Notes under the pieces: model-generated
Told to the model about the DNA's origin: nothing
Databases searched by the model: none
The model's input: only the letters and a program-made list of their open reading frames with translations
DNA from: Paenibacillus solanacearum
GTDB taxonomy: Bacteria > Bacillota > Bacilli > Paenibacillales > NBRC-103111
Length of the DNA: 64,000 nt
Direction: 5' to 3'
Assembly (NCBI RefSeq): GCF_910593845.1
Contig: NZ_CAJVAS010000001.1
Span: 495,501-559,500, forward strand
Shown: positions 8,517 through 17,684 of the stretch, in pieces
Layout: each line of letters starts with the position of its first letter
Numbering within the stretch: position 1 is the first letter of the stretch
Made by a program: the position numbers and the translations under genes

Positions 8517-10145
8517 TTATGAGCCGACCGGAAGATGCACCGAAATCGTCGTCCCTTGGCCGAGCTTGCTTTGGATGTCGATCCATCCGTTATGCGCCGT
8601 CACGATGCGTTTGCTGAGGAGAAATCCTAGCCCGGTACCTGTACTTTTGGTGGTGAAGAAGGGCTCGCCGATTTTTTGGACGACGTCTTCCGGGATGCCA
8701 GCCCCGGTATCGGCAAAGTCAACTCGGACATACCCCGAATGAGACGTTAAACGGATGCACAGCTTCCCTCCTTGCGCCATGGCCTCGAACGCATTTTTGA
8801 CCAGATTGAGGAATACTTGCTTCAGCTGGGTGTCATCGCCCATCACGGTGGGAGACAAGCCGTTATCTTTAAACGTAATCTCGATCGTGTGCATATTTGC
8901 TTGGGCGGACAGCAGCCTCATGATCGTCTCCAGATTTTCCTTCAAATCTACCAGCTGAAAGGCCAGCGCCTGCGGCTTGGCCAGAACGAGCATCTCGCTG
9001 ACGATGGATTCGATGCGGGTCAGCTCGTTTTTCATAATGTCCAAGTATTCCAGCTCCTTCGTTGTCGTAGAAGCGGATTTGGACAGCAGCTGGAGAAACC
9101 CTTTCAACGTCGTCAGCGGGTTGCGGATTTCATGGGCTACGCCCGCGGCCAATTGTCCGACGACCGATAGCTTTTCGGAATTGCGCAGATGCTCCTGCGA
9201 ACGTTTCGACTCGGTAATGTCGTTAATCATGCCGAATACGCCGGCAACGGAGCCGCCCTCCACAATCGGCACGACCGTGAAACGGACATCGATTTTACCG
9301 CCGTTTTTATGCCGAAGCGTCGTCTCCATATCTTTGAGCACCTCGCCCTGCGATACGCGGGCCAGCACTTCTCCGGCATAGGCATGCCCTTCGTCAAACC
9401 ACATATGAAGTCTGGATTTGCCCAGCAGCTCGCTCTCTTTGTATCCGGTAATTTTTTCATAAGCTGCGTTAGCCTTGATGAACCGGTTATGGAGGTCGAA
9501 GGCGCAAATGCCCAGCGGGTTGTATTCGATCAAGGATTCCTGCATGTTCCGGATTCGTCCGATCTGAATTGTGCTTTCAATGAGCCGGAACGCAATGACC
9601 GTCATCACCAGTTGGATCAGGCAGGCCATGCCGAGAAAATCGATGTGCTGCAAAAGCAGCGCCGTTTGATCGTAAACGAAAGCAAAATACGCAAACAAAA
9701 ACGTGATTTGAACGATAAGCGTAACGACAGACAGTGAGATCACCGCAGACAATCGCTTCCGGCGATCATAAGTTTCGAACCGGTTGCACAACAGCATCGG
9801 GATGGCGGAATAGACGAGAATTCCAATAATGCTGAATACGGCATCCTGCTTCATCGTCATCAACTGGTATGCCGCCAGCAGCATGATGGTAACGATGCCG
9901 GCTTTGCGTTTTCCATACATAATGGACAAGATGACCGGAATGCACTGGAAATTTCCTATTTCCCCCAGAATATGGACGGGCATCAGTTGACACAGAATGG
10001 CAGAAGCGCCGCCATACACGCCAATCAGCCAGCTGCGTATGGGCAAGGAGTTGAATGATGTCCCGATCGCCCAAAGCTGATACACGGTAATGGGAAAAAA
10101 GATGATTCCGAACTGAACGAAATATTCTTTCAATAAATCCAGCAT
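8517..10145 (-). CDS. Orphan PAS-domain sensor histidine kinase (5TM-LYT type)
   Basis: A 542-residue membrane kinase. Residues 1-195 hold about six hydrophobic segments of the 5TM-5TMR_LYT kind. A PAS domain follows (about 203-312, ending GMINDITESK), then HisKA with the phosphate-accepting histidine in GVAHEIRNPLT (His338), and an HATPase domain (about 440-542) with N-box LKQVFLNLVKNAFEAM, G1 DTGAGIP and G2 TGTGLGF. It would autophosphorylate in response to a membrane or cytoplasmic signal. No response regulator is adjacent, so the partner is encoded elsewhere. Similar single kinases in spore formers (KinB/KinE class) feed the Spo0 phosphorelay, but assigning this one there is inference. 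Confidence 0.88.
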   Translation of the reverse strand: MLDLLKEYFVQFGIIFFPITVYQLWAIGTSFNSLPIRSWLIGVYGGASAILCQLMPVHILGEIGNFQCIPVILSIMYGKRKAGIVTIMLLAAYQLMTMKQDAVFSIIGILVYSAIPMLLCNRFETYDRRKRLSAVISLSVVTLIVQITFLFAYFAFVYDQTALLLQHIDFLGMACLIQLVMTVIAFRLIESTIQIGRIRNMQESLIEYNPLGICAFDLHNRFIKANAAYEKITGYKESELLGKSRLHMWFDEGHAYAGEVLARVSQGEVLKDMETTLRHKNGGKIDVRFTVVPIVEGGSVAGVFGMINDITESKRSQEHLRNSEKLSVVGQLAAGVAHEIRNPLTTLKGFLQLLSKSASTTTKELEYLDIMKNELTRIESIVSEMLVLAKPQALAFQLVDLKENLETIMRLLSAQANMHTIEITFKDNGLSPTVMGDDTQLKQVFLNLVKNAFEAMAQGGKLCIRLTSHSGYVRVDFADTGAGIPEDVVQKIGEPFFTTKSTGTGLGFLLSKRIVTAHNGWIDIQSKLGQGTTISVHLPVGS

Positions 10146-10601
10146 GATGTCGGCTCCTCAAAAAATAGGGTGTAGATTACATTTTCGACACAATCTGTAT
10201 CAGTCCCTTTTTTTCACAAGCCTTGCAGTTAAAAAAAACGCTTGCCACCGGGAGGGTCAATGCGGTTCAACGGCAGTTAAATATTCAGGGAAATTTTGGA
10301 TAGATTGCCATTCAAAAAAGTGCATGTTCAACCGTAAACGCTTTAATTACGATAAGGATATACTGCAGAAATAACAGATAAATCCGAGCGCGGACCCCAT
10401 GCCGGAGCCGACGGGCGTTCGTGCCATTCGGCGGATTCGAATACGGCGGCAAGCGACGCCATGCGAAGAAAGCATGGCCGCTCTCCATGGAAGGCGCCAG
10501 CTTATTCCTATCTGTTAGCGCTTACAAAAGGCCGGTGAAAGCGGGAATAATACCGGCTGTGACGGATGCGGCAGGAATAACATTGTTAAGGGGGCTTGAG
10601 C
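10146..10601. other. 456-bp intergenic region between kinase and solute-binding protein
   Basis: No gene was recognised here. It holds the divergent promoters of the kinase (minus) and the solute-binding protein (plus) and the operator-like palindrome at 10513-10526. A weaker partial match to a cre site lies at 10333-10346. The predicted ORFs across it have no recognisable content. Confidence 0.6.
10513..10526. promoter_or_regulatory. cre/LacI-type operator upstream of the solute-binding protein gene
   Basis: TGTTAGCGCTTACA, on the reverse strand TGTAAGCGCTAACA, fits the cre consensus at all defined positions and is nearly palindromic. It overlaps a possible -35 element (TTACAA, 10522-10527; AATAAT 18 bases on), which would suit repression. 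Confidence 0.55.
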
Positions 10602-11918
10602 ATGCGTTACAAAACCATCATGCCGGCGTTCGTGCTGGCGTTTGCGGTAATGGGGACGTCCGCTTGCGGCGTGGGAGGCGGCGGACAGAAGCCGGCGCAG
10701 GGAGAGGCAGACAAGAAGGAAGCGCCGCCCGAGCCGGTGACGATCAATTTGCTGGCGGGCTGGAAAATTACGGATGAAGACTATGAGGAAGTGTTCTTCA
10801 AGCCGCTGGCCGCCAAATATCCGCACATCAAACTGAATGTCATTACGACAACGTCGACCAACAATATTACGACCATGGTAGCCGCAGGCGAGGTTCCCGA
10901 CATGATCATTATGGGGACGGCGAACATGCAGCAGATGATCGATCTGAACGTGGCGCTCGATCTGAGCGGGCAAATCAAGCAGCAGGGCTTCGATCTGAAC
11001 CGTCTCGATCCGATTATTTTGGAGACGATCAAAGCCTTCGGCAAAAAAGGCGAAATTTATGCACTGCCTTACGGCATGAACTATGACGCGCTCTATTACA
11101 ACAAGGCGCTGTTCGACCGATTCGGCGTCGGTTACCCGAAGGACGGCATGACATGGGAGGAAGTCATCGAGCTGGGCAAAAAGGTGACGGCTACCGACGG
11201 CGGCGTACAGTATCGCGGCCTCGGATCGAGCAATATCGTCCGCATTGCGTCCCCGCTCGCGCTCAACCGATTCGATCCGGCGACGGACAAAGCGAGAATC
11301 AATACGGATCCGTGGAAGCGGGCGTTCCAGGTGTACCAGTCGATCGTCTCGATTCCGGGCAACACGAACGACAAAAAAGGCGGGGACGAACTGAACGCCT
11401 TCCTGTACGACAAGACGATTGCCATGTATCCGTTCATCGGCTTGTTCCATCGGATGGCCGACGCGGTCAAAGGCGGGTTGGACTGGGATCTGGCCACTTA
11501 TCCGCAATTTACGGAAAAGCCGGGCAAATACGGGGAAGCGGACGCCTACTATTTGTTCGTTACGCCGCAGAGCAAGCGCCAGAAGGAAGCGTTCCAGGTC
11601 ATTTCGGCGATCCTGGCGGACAACGCGCAGCTACACGCCTCCAAGCAAGGAAGAATCGTTTCTCCGCTCGCGAGCAAGGATATTCGCGACAAATTCGGGA
11701 CGGAATCCGATGTGCTGAAAGGGAAAAACGTGCAGGCGATCTTCAAGCATCGTCCCGTCCCGATTCACAATAATCCGACGAAGTTCGATGCGACCGCCGA
11801 CGGTCTGCTCAATTCGGGCGCCCTGCAGCTGTTCGGCAACACGAAGGATATCAATACGCTCATACGGGAAACGGAAGAGAAGATTAACCAGAAGGTGGAT
11901 GAGCTAAAAGGGAAGTAA
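10602..11918 (+). CDS. Carbohydrate ABC transporter solute-binding lipoprotein (family 1), orphan
   Basis: A 438-residue extracellular solute-binding protein. The ATG at 10602 is preferred because AAGGGGG lies seven bases upstream; a TTG two codons earlier is less well placed. The signal peptide ends in TSAC, a lipobox giving a lipid-anchored Cys. Typical family-1 features follow: an early VTINLLAGW strand, a hinge-region LPYGMNYDALYYNKALFDR and WEEVIELGKK. Such proteins capture oligosaccharides on the outer membrane face and deliver them to two permeases. No permease or ATPase lies nearby, so it must use a transporter encoded elsewhere or act as a sensor. It ends at a terminator and is followed by an AraC regulator. 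Confidence 0.85.
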   Translation: MRYKTIMPAFVLAFAVMGTSACGVGGGGQKPAQGEADKKEAPPEPVTINLLAGWKITDEDYEEVFFKPLAAKYPHIKLNVITTTSTNNITTMVAAGEVPDMIIMGTANMQQMIDLNVALDLSGQIKQQGFDLNRLDPIILETIKAFGKKGEIYALPYGMNYDALYYNKALFDRFGVGYPKDGMTWEEVIELGKKVTATDGGVQYRGLGSSNIVRIASPLALNRFDPATDKARINTDPWKRAFQVYQSIVSIPGNTNDKKGGDELNAFLYDKTIAMYPFIGLFHRMADAVKGGLDWDLATYPQFTEKPGKYGEADAYYLFVTPQSKRQKEAFQVISAILADNAQLHASKQGRIVSPLASKDIRDKFGTESDVLKGKNVQAIFKHRPVPIHNNPTKFDATADGLLNSGALQLFGNTKDINTLIRETEEKINQKVDELKGK

Positions 11919-11986
11919 GCGTCGTGTCCGATCAAAGTCAGCAAAGCCCGGGGTAACGCCAATCGTGATGCGGCAGCCCCCTATTG

Positions 11987-12025
11987 AACAGCCCTTCAGG
12001 CAGGAGATGAAGGGCTGTTTGTTTT
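11987..12025 (+). terminator. Terminator after the orphan solute-binding protein gene
   Basis: A perfect 12-bp stem (11987-11998 with 12008-12019), nine-base loop, then TGTTTT. Confidence 0.85.
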
Positions 12026-12158
12026 CGTGAAAGGGCATATTCAGATGGAATCCGGCCGTGTTATCATATACTCATGAAGTAAGCGTTTGCATGTTTCGGC
12101 GATATAACGATGACCCCATGCGCAGCGCGATAGATGAAGATAAGATGGAGGCATGAGG

Positions 12159-12986
12159 ATGCTGAAGCCATTATTGTCCGGTTGTGTGCCGCAAGTGGAC
12201 CTTGCGATATATTGGGAGAAGAAGCCGAAGTTTCTGTATTACGAGGATATATATAAGGTATGGGTGATGTTCGCCGTTGAGTCCGGCTCGTTCTACTATG
12301 AAATCGGGGACATGAAGGGCTCGGCGACGTTCGGCGATCTCGTGCTGTGCCCTCCGAATACGCCATTCCGCCGAGTGATCAATACGCCGCTTACGTTTTA
12401 CTTCTTCGAATTAAGCTGGACGGAGGGGCATCCGTCGTCCGGTCAAAGATCGGATGACATCCTTCCCGCCGGGAAAATCAGCGTGCTGGACACGGTCCGC
12501 CTCGGACAAAATTACGCCTTGATGAAAAAATGGAGCTCATGGCCGACATCGGTCCGTCTGACGCAATACAATCACTACTGCCGCGATATTTGGCTGCTCT
12601 ATTGCGACGGGTTGAACGAGAGCGCAATGCTTCACGATCCGTCCTTGAGTCAGGCCCATGGCGGCGACCCTCTGATGCAGGAAGCGCAGCGCCGCATACA
12701 GCAGCAGGCGTTCTCGGCGATGAGCTTGAAGAAAATCGCATCTGATCTGGGCATTACCCAGGTGCATTTGACCAAAAAATTCAGCGCCTCGTTCGGCGTG
12801 ACGCCGCTTCGGTATTTGACCTCGCTTCGTCTGAACAAAGCCAAAATGCTGCTGCTCGAAACGAATATGACCATCGAGCAAATCTCCGAATGCTGCGGCT
12901 ATCAAAACGGATTTTATTTGAACCGGGTGTTCGTCAAGTACGAGCATACGACGCCCTCAAGATACCGCAATACACATCGCATGTAA
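12159..12986 (+). CDS. AraC-family transcriptional regulator (cupin-type sensor)
   Basis: A 275-residue cytoplasmic regulator. I prefer the ATG at 12159 because GGAGG at 12147-12151 lies seven bases before it; the in-frame ATG at 12153 is too close to that site. Residues about 15-95 resemble the AraC sugar-binding cupin (FYYEIGD, then a strand pattern with FGDLVLCPPNTPF). The C-terminal 100 residues form two helix-turn-helix units (MSLKKIASDLGITQVHL and IEQISECCGYQNGFYLNRVF). It probably activates neighbouring glycan genes on binding a breakdown sugar; the sulfatase genes immediately downstream are the likely targets, by position only. Confidence 0.87.
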   Translation: MLKPLLSGCVPQVDLAIYWEKKPKFLYYEDIYKVWVMFAVESGSFYYEIGDMKGSATFGDLVLCPPNTPFRRVINTPLTFYFFELSWTEGHPSSGQRSDDILPAGKISVLDTVRLGQNYALMKKWSSWPTSVRLTQYNHYCRDIWLLYCDGLNESAMLHDPSLSQAHGGDPLMQEAQRRIQQQAFSAMSLKKIASDLGITQVHLTKKFSASFGVTPLRYLTSLRLNKAKMLLLETNMTIEQISECCGYQNGFYLNRVFVKYEHTTPSRYRNTHRM

Positions 12987-13002
12987 GTCAGAGGGTCATC
13001 CG

Positions 13003-13048
13003 GCAGCGGCACGGACGCACGCGTATGCTTTACGCCGCTGCGTCTTTT
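13003..13048 (+). terminator. Terminator after the AraC regulator
   Basis: GCAGCGGC (13003-13010) pairs with GCCGCTGC (13034-13041) around a 23-base loop with internal pairing, followed by GTCTTTTTG. Confidence 0.65.
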
Positions 13049-13151
13049 TGGCGTGCGTTTCTTCAAACGAACGGCAGAACGGATAGCGTGCAAAATAGTC
13101 AGATTAGGCAAGTTCTTAATCGATACGGGCATAGGAACGAAATGGGCGAGT

Positions 13152-13160
13152 TGTTATAAT
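13152..13160 (+). promoter_or_regulatory. Extended -10 promoter of the first sulfatase gene
   Basis: TGTTATAAT matches the extended -10 form (TG, one base, TATAAT). The region 17 bases upstream (TAGGAA) is a poor -35, which extended -10 promoters tolerate. It lies 44 bases before the start codon. Confidence 0.5.
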
Positions 13161-13203
13161 AAATGTGAAATTCGACCTACGAATCGAAAGCGAGGAAACA
13201 TGC

Positions 13204-14637
13204 ATGTCCGCACAACAACCGCATATATTGCTGATTACAGCCGACGAGCTGCGCAAAGACGCGCTCAGCTGCTACGGAAACGAGGCGGTACGGACGACGC
13301 AGCTTGACCAATTCGCGCAGATGTCGGTCCAGTTCGCGCGCGCTTACTCCACAAGCCCTTGGTGCCTGCCGTCGCGCTGCGCCATTCTCACCGGCCAGCT
13401 GCCGCATAACAGCGGCGCGTACAGCAATTTTCGCAAATGCGAGCTGAGCACCGGCATTCCGAATTTGTTCCAGGTTCTCAAGCAGGGAGGATACAAAACC
13501 TCGGTGCACGGCAAGTGCCATTTCTCTCCTGTTCCTTACGGACAGACGCGTCGCGACGTGACGCTTCCTTACGAGGAGTTCCGCGACTATTATATGTCGC
13601 TTGGAATCGACCACCTCGATTTACAGGACGATAAGCAGGTTTCCGTCTGGTTTTACGATGATTATGCGAAGGAGCTGGACGAGGCCGGTTATTTGGCAGC
13701 CTACCGCGACGACACCTGGAACCGCGGCAAAGCCAAAGTGTTCCCGTTCCCCGGACCCGAAGAATGGCATCCGGACAGCTGGGTCGGACGCAAGGCGGTG
13801 GAGTTCATCGAACAGCATGATGAGGATCAGCCGCTGTTCTGCTGGGTGTCGTTCAGCGGGCCGCATTATCCGTTCGATCCGCCGGCTTCCTACTTCGACC
13901 GCGTCGACATGAGCAAGGACAAGCCGCGCGCGCAAAAAGAAGGAGAGTTCGACGATCCGCTCCGTATCCATCACCGCAGCTATCACGGCGACGGTCGCGG
14001 CATTGCCGACGGCAGCGGCCCCGCGCCAGGCCATGCGCAAAAAAATTACACGGAAGCGTATTGGCATGATCTGCGCCAAAGCTATTACGCCAACGTCGCG
14101 CTGATCGACGACCAGATCGGGCGCATCCTCGAGTCAGCCCGGCGGAAATGGGGCGATAATGTGCTCATAATTTTCACCGCGGATCACGGGGAAATGCTCG
14201 GCAATCACGGCCTATGGGGCAAAGGGGACTGCGGCTACGAGGATGTGCTGAACGTTCCGCTGCTTGTCCAGTATCCCGGCGAGCAGGATGGAAGAAAAAC
14301 GGACGCCAAGGTGATGCTCACCGATATTATGGCGACCTGCATGAAAGCGGCTAGCGTCCCGGAAGTGCCGACGGACGGCAAGGACTTCCAGGAAGTGATC
14401 GACAGCGGCGGCTACAAGTATGTGTTCAGCGAAGGAGAAGGATTCTTCACCGTCAGCGACGGACGAATGAAATATATTCATGTCGTCAAAGCCGGTCGTG
14501 AGCATTACGAGCTGTTTGACATGGAGCAGGATCCGCTCGAGTTCGACAACGTGATCGACCGGGCTGAATATGCGCCCGCGCTTGCGGAGCTGCGGAACGC
14601 GGCGAACAATTTGTTCCTTCGGAAACTGCTGGCGTAA
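13204..14637 (+). CDS. Sulfatase 1 (formylglycine-type, Cys motif)
   Basis: A 477-residue type I sulfatase. The ATG at 13204 has GAGGAA seven bases upstream; the upstream in-frame ATG at 13165 has no such site. The maturation motif CLPSR starts at Cys54, the residue oxidised to the catalytic formylglycine. Metal-site features include the early ITADELRKDALSCYG strand and the C-terminal FTADHGEMLG loop (Asp-His pair), plus the HGKCHF segment near residue 105. It would hydrolyse a sulfate ester from a sugar. No signal peptide is visible, so it probably acts on imported oligosaccharide in the cytoplasm. It begins a run of three sulfatase genes on the same strand with gaps of 41 and 15 bases. The exact sulfated position it attacks cannot be told. 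Confidence 0.9.
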   Translation: MSAQQPHILLITADELRKDALSCYGNEAVRTTQLDQFAQMSVQFARAYSTSPWCLPSRCAILTGQLPHNSGAYSNFRKCELSTGIPNLFQVLKQGGYKTSVHGKCHFSPVPYGQTRRDVTLPYEEFRDYYMSLGIDHLDLQDDKQVSVWFYDDYAKELDEAGYLAAYRDDTWNRGKAKVFPFPGPEEWHPDSWVGRKAVEFIEQHDEDQPLFCWVSFSGPHYPFDPPASYFDRVDMSKDKPRAQKEGEFDDPLRIHHRSYHGDGRGIADGSGPAPGHAQKNYTEAYWHDLRQSYYANVALIDDQIGRILESARRKWGDNVLIIFTADHGEMLGNHGLWGKGDCGYEDVLNVPLLVQYPGEQDGRKTDAKVMLTDIMATCMKAASVPEVPTDGKDFQEVIDSGGYKYVFSEGEGFFTVSDGRMKYIHVVKAGREHYELFDMEQDPLEFDNVIDRAEYAPALAELRNAANNLFLRKLLA

Positions 14638-14678
14638 GCAGGAGCGAAGAAACACCATTCCCAGGAGGTTGACGAAGG

Positions 14679-16175
14679 TTGCAAAACAACAAATGGAATA
14701 TCGTATGGCTCGTGCAGGATCATGTCACATGGAAGCATTACAAAGACACCGCCGGTCCGAAGCCGACGCTCGCCACATACGACCGGATCGCCGCCGAAGG
14801 GACCGCCTTTAACCGCGCATATACGGTGACGCCGCTATGTTCGCCGGCGAGAGCCAGTATGGCGACCGGCGTGTACGCGCATAAGCATGGCATTACAAGA
14901 AACGATGAGAAAAGCGTGAGCAAGCAATTTTTGCCGGGGATCCGGCCGTTCAGCGAATATTTGCAAGGAAACGGGTACCGCACAGGGTATTTCGGCAAAT
15001 GGCACGCAGGCATGCCCGGGCCTATGAAATTAGGCTTCGAGGGATTCACCCTTCCCGGATACGGCAATCCATACGGCTCGCCGGAGTATGCCGAATATTT
15101 GAAACGGTTCGATCTCCCCGATCCGATCGTCGATGTGGAATGGGCGCTCGGGGAGAAGCTGAAGGATTTCAATCTGACGCAGCTGACCCGGTTTGCCGGA
15201 GGCGACCCGAGCGGCTTCAAAGGAGCATCGACTGCGCTCGCGAAATCGCCGGCGGAAACAATGGAATCTTATTTCGTATCGCAGCTTGCTTGCGATTGGC
15301 TGGAGCAAAGAGCCGAGGATAAAGAGCCTTTCGTTATGCGCGTCGACGTCTGGGGGCCGCATCAGCCGTATATTGTGGCCGAACCGTTCAAGGATACGAT
15401 CGATCCGCAGCAAATTCCCGAATATCCGAATTTTGGAAACACGTTCGAGGACCGTCCGCGTTACCATCAGAAGGACAGGAACCGGTGGAGAACGACGACG
15501 GGGTATACCGAGTGGGAGCAGTGGCAGCCGATCGTCGCCAGAGCGTACGAAACGTTCTCGCAGACGGACGCCGCGCTTGGGAAAGTGCTGGATACGCTGG
15601 AACGAACCGGGCTGCTGGACAATACGATCGTTATTTATACGGCCGATCACGGCGATATTCTTGCCTCGAACGGCGGGTTGTTCGACAAGGATTCGATGCT
15701 GACGGAGGAGACCATGTGCATTCCGCTTGCCGTCAGATGGCCGAACGGCGCCGTGAAGGGTGCGAAGCTCGACGCGCTCGTATCGAATATGGACATCGTC
15801 CCGACCGTGCTGGAGCTGGCCGGCGTGGACGTTCCCTCCCATATGGATGGCAAGAGCTTTGCGCCGCTGCTTCGCGATTCCGATGCGCCGTGGCGGGAAG
15901 ACTTGATGGCGATGCATTTCGGGCACATCAATCACGACGATATTCAGCGCGTGCTGTATTACGGTTCCTATAAATATACGGCGCATCTGGATGACAGCGA
16001 CGAGCTTTACGATTTGTCGGCCGATCCGTTCGAGCGGACCAACCGGATCGACGATCCGGGCATGAGCGCGGTCGTGAGCGAGATGAAAGGCCGGCTGTAC
16101 CAACAAATGACGGCATGCGGCGATGTGACCGGCGATTCCTTGAAGCTGATCGAGCAAAAAGGATTACGGCCGTAA
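14679..16175 (+). CDS. Sulfatase 2 (formylglycine-type, Cys motif)
   Basis: A 498-residue sulfatase starting at a TTG (14679) with a perfect AGGAGGT nine bases upstream. The maturation motif CSPAR begins at Cys54, followed by ASMATGVYAHKHG. Other family marks are GYFGKWHAG, RVDVWGPHQPY and YTADHGDILAS (metal-binding Asp-His). No signal peptide is seen. The second metal-binding Asp of the usual N-terminal DD pair is replaced in a divergent VQDHVTWKHY context, which sets it apart from typical arylsulfatases. It is the middle gene of the three-sulfatase run and probably co-transcribed with both neighbours. Confidence 0.9.
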   Translation: MQNNKWNIVWLVQDHVTWKHYKDTAGPKPTLATYDRIAAEGTAFNRAYTVTPLCSPARASMATGVYAHKHGITRNDEKSVSKQFLPGIRPFSEYLQGNGYRTGYFGKWHAGMPGPMKLGFEGFTLPGYGNPYGSPEYAEYLKRFDLPDPIVDVEWALGEKLKDFNLTQLTRFAGGDPSGFKGASTALAKSPAETMESYFVSQLACDWLEQRAEDKEPFVMRVDVWGPHQPYIVAEPFKDTIDPQQIPEYPNFGNTFEDRPRYHQKDRNRWRTTTGYTEWEQWQPIVARAYETFSQTDAALGKVLDTLERTGLLDNTIVIYTADHGDILASNGGLFDKDSMLTEETMCIPLAVRWPNGAVKGAKLDALVSNMDIVPTVLELAGVDVPSHMDGKSFAPLLRDSDAPWREDLMAMHFGHINHDDIQRVLYYGSYKYTAHLDDSDELYDLSADPFERTNRIDDPGMSAVVSEMKGRLYQQMTACGDVTGDSLKLIEQKGLRP

Positions 16176-16190
16176 GGAGGGAGGCAGAGA

Positions 16191-17684
16191 ATGAATAGAC
16201 CGAATATCGTGCTGATCACAACCGATTCGCAGCGCTGGGACACTTTGCGCTGTATGGGGAGCGATTTTGCCATATCCCCGCATCTGGATCGGCTGGCTTC
16301 CGAAGGCGTGCTGTTCGAACAGGCGCATACGTCGTCGCCGGTCTGCTCTCCGGCCCGGTGCAGCCTCATGACCGGTCTGCATACCCCGATTCACGGCTGC
16401 ATCGAAAACGGCATCAAGCGCAAGCATCCGCTGCCGATGTTCACCGACCTGCTGAAGGAGCAGGGCTATACGAACCTGATGATCGGCAAAACCCATTTCG
16501 GCGCGATTCCCGATTCGTTCGACGTCGTCCATGAAGTAACGGAGAAATCGAACGATGCCAGCGACGCCTACGCCAAACATATCGCAGCGCACGGGTATCC
16601 GCGCAAGAGCGCCGGCGTGCCGAACCCGGTTCCCGAATCGTTATTCATGGAAGCCTTTCTTATCGATACCGCGATCGGCGAGATCGAACGCACCATCGCC
16701 GAAGGGGAGGGACCTTTCTTCGCCTTCTGTTCTCTCGTCAGCCCGCACGAGCCGTTCGATCCGCCGGGCAGGTTCGCGGAGCTGTACGACGATGTCGAGC
16801 TTCCTCCGATTCGTTATGAGGAAGGGGAGCTGTCGGCATTTCCGCAGCATATGAAGCGGCTGCTGGGACTTACTGCCGAGCCATCCGGCGAGCCTCGGGG
16901 GAAGAAAGAATTGAAGCATTTCCGCGAGCAGTCCGGGAAGTCGGACCGCGAGGAACGAATCGCTGAGGTCGAGCGGATTCGCAAGCATTATTACGGATCG
17001 GCCGCTTATTGCGACGAACAGATCGGAAGGCTGATCGCCTATCTGGACAAGAGCGGACTAAGGTCCAACACGCTCGTCTTGTTCACCTCGGATCATGGGC
17101 TGCAGATGTTCGATCACGGCTTCAACGATAAGCACAACTACTATGACGCCACGTGGCGCGTGCCGTTCATCATGAGCATGCCGGGAACGCTGCCTGCGGG
17201 AGAAAAGCGCGATTTTGCCGTATGGAACGATATTCCGGCAACCTTGCTGGCCGCAGCCGGCACTTCGTCGCCTTCGATCCAAGGGTTCGATCTGTTCACG
17301 CCGCTTGTTCAAGGTCAGCCGTCGCCCAGACGATGCGCGGTCGCCACGTTGTACAAATCGGCGGCTGTCGCAATCGAACGATGGAAGCTGGAATACTATT
17401 TCGAAGAGAAGAAGGGACGGCTGTTCGACCGTCTGGCGGATCCGGAGGAACGCAATGATCTGTTCGATCGGCAGGAGTATGGGGAAATCCGCCACCGGCT
17501 CGTAGAGGCGCTGCTCAACTGGCGCTCCGATCTTGTGGATGTGGACGAGCTGATCCGATCGACGAGCGGCGGCGGGCCGGTAGCCAGAAGGATTGCGCCG
17601 CATACGAGGTCGATGAGAGGCGTCGACTCGGAAATCCGGCTCAACGAGGCGGTAGAAGAGATCGCGGCGCTGCGCTATCCTTGA
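16191..17684 (+). CDS. Sulfatase 3 (formylglycine-type, Cys motif)
   Basis: A 497-residue sulfatase starting at ATG 16191, 15 bases after sulfatase 2, with AAGGAGGGAGG ahead of it. Motif CSPAR starts at Cys52, followed by CSLMTGLHTPIHG. The active-site strands IVLITTDSQRWDTLRCMG, MIGKTHFG and FTSDHGLQMFDHG are all present. No signal peptide is visible. It ends the three-sulfatase run and converges on the AraC gene of the opposite strand, the two coding regions overlapping by ten bases. It looks like the choline-sulfatase/idose-sulfatase-like branch, but that placement is only by general appearance. Confidence 0.9.
   Translation: MNRPNIVLITTDSQRWDTLRCMGSDFAISPHLDRLASEGVLFEQAHTSSPVCSPARCSLMTGLHTPIHGCIENGIKRKHPLPMFTDLLKEQGYTNLMIGKTHFGAIPDSFDVVHEVTEKSNDASDAYAKHIAAHGYPRKSAGVPNPVPESLFMEAFLIDTAIGEIERTIAEGEGPFFAFCSLVSPHEPFDPPGRFAELYDDVELPPIRYEEGELSAFPQHMKRLLGLTAEPSGEPRGKKELKHFREQSGKSDREERIAEVERIRKHYYGSAAYCDEQIGRLIAYLDKSGLRSNTLVLFTSDHGLQMFDHGFNDKHNYYDATWRVPFIMSMPGTLPAGEKRDFAVWNDIPATLLAAAGTSSPSIQGFDLFTPLVQGQPSPRRCAVATLYKSAAVAIERWKLEYYFEEKKGRLFDRLADPEERNDLFDRQEYGEIRHRLVEALLNWRSDLVDVDELIRSTSGGGPVARRIAPHTRSMRGVDSEIRLNEAVEEIAALRYP

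Noticed and set aside
10327..10356. Promoter TTCAAC-18-GATAAG for the binding-protein gene
   Set aside because: Both hexamers are weak and other equally weak pairs lie nearby.
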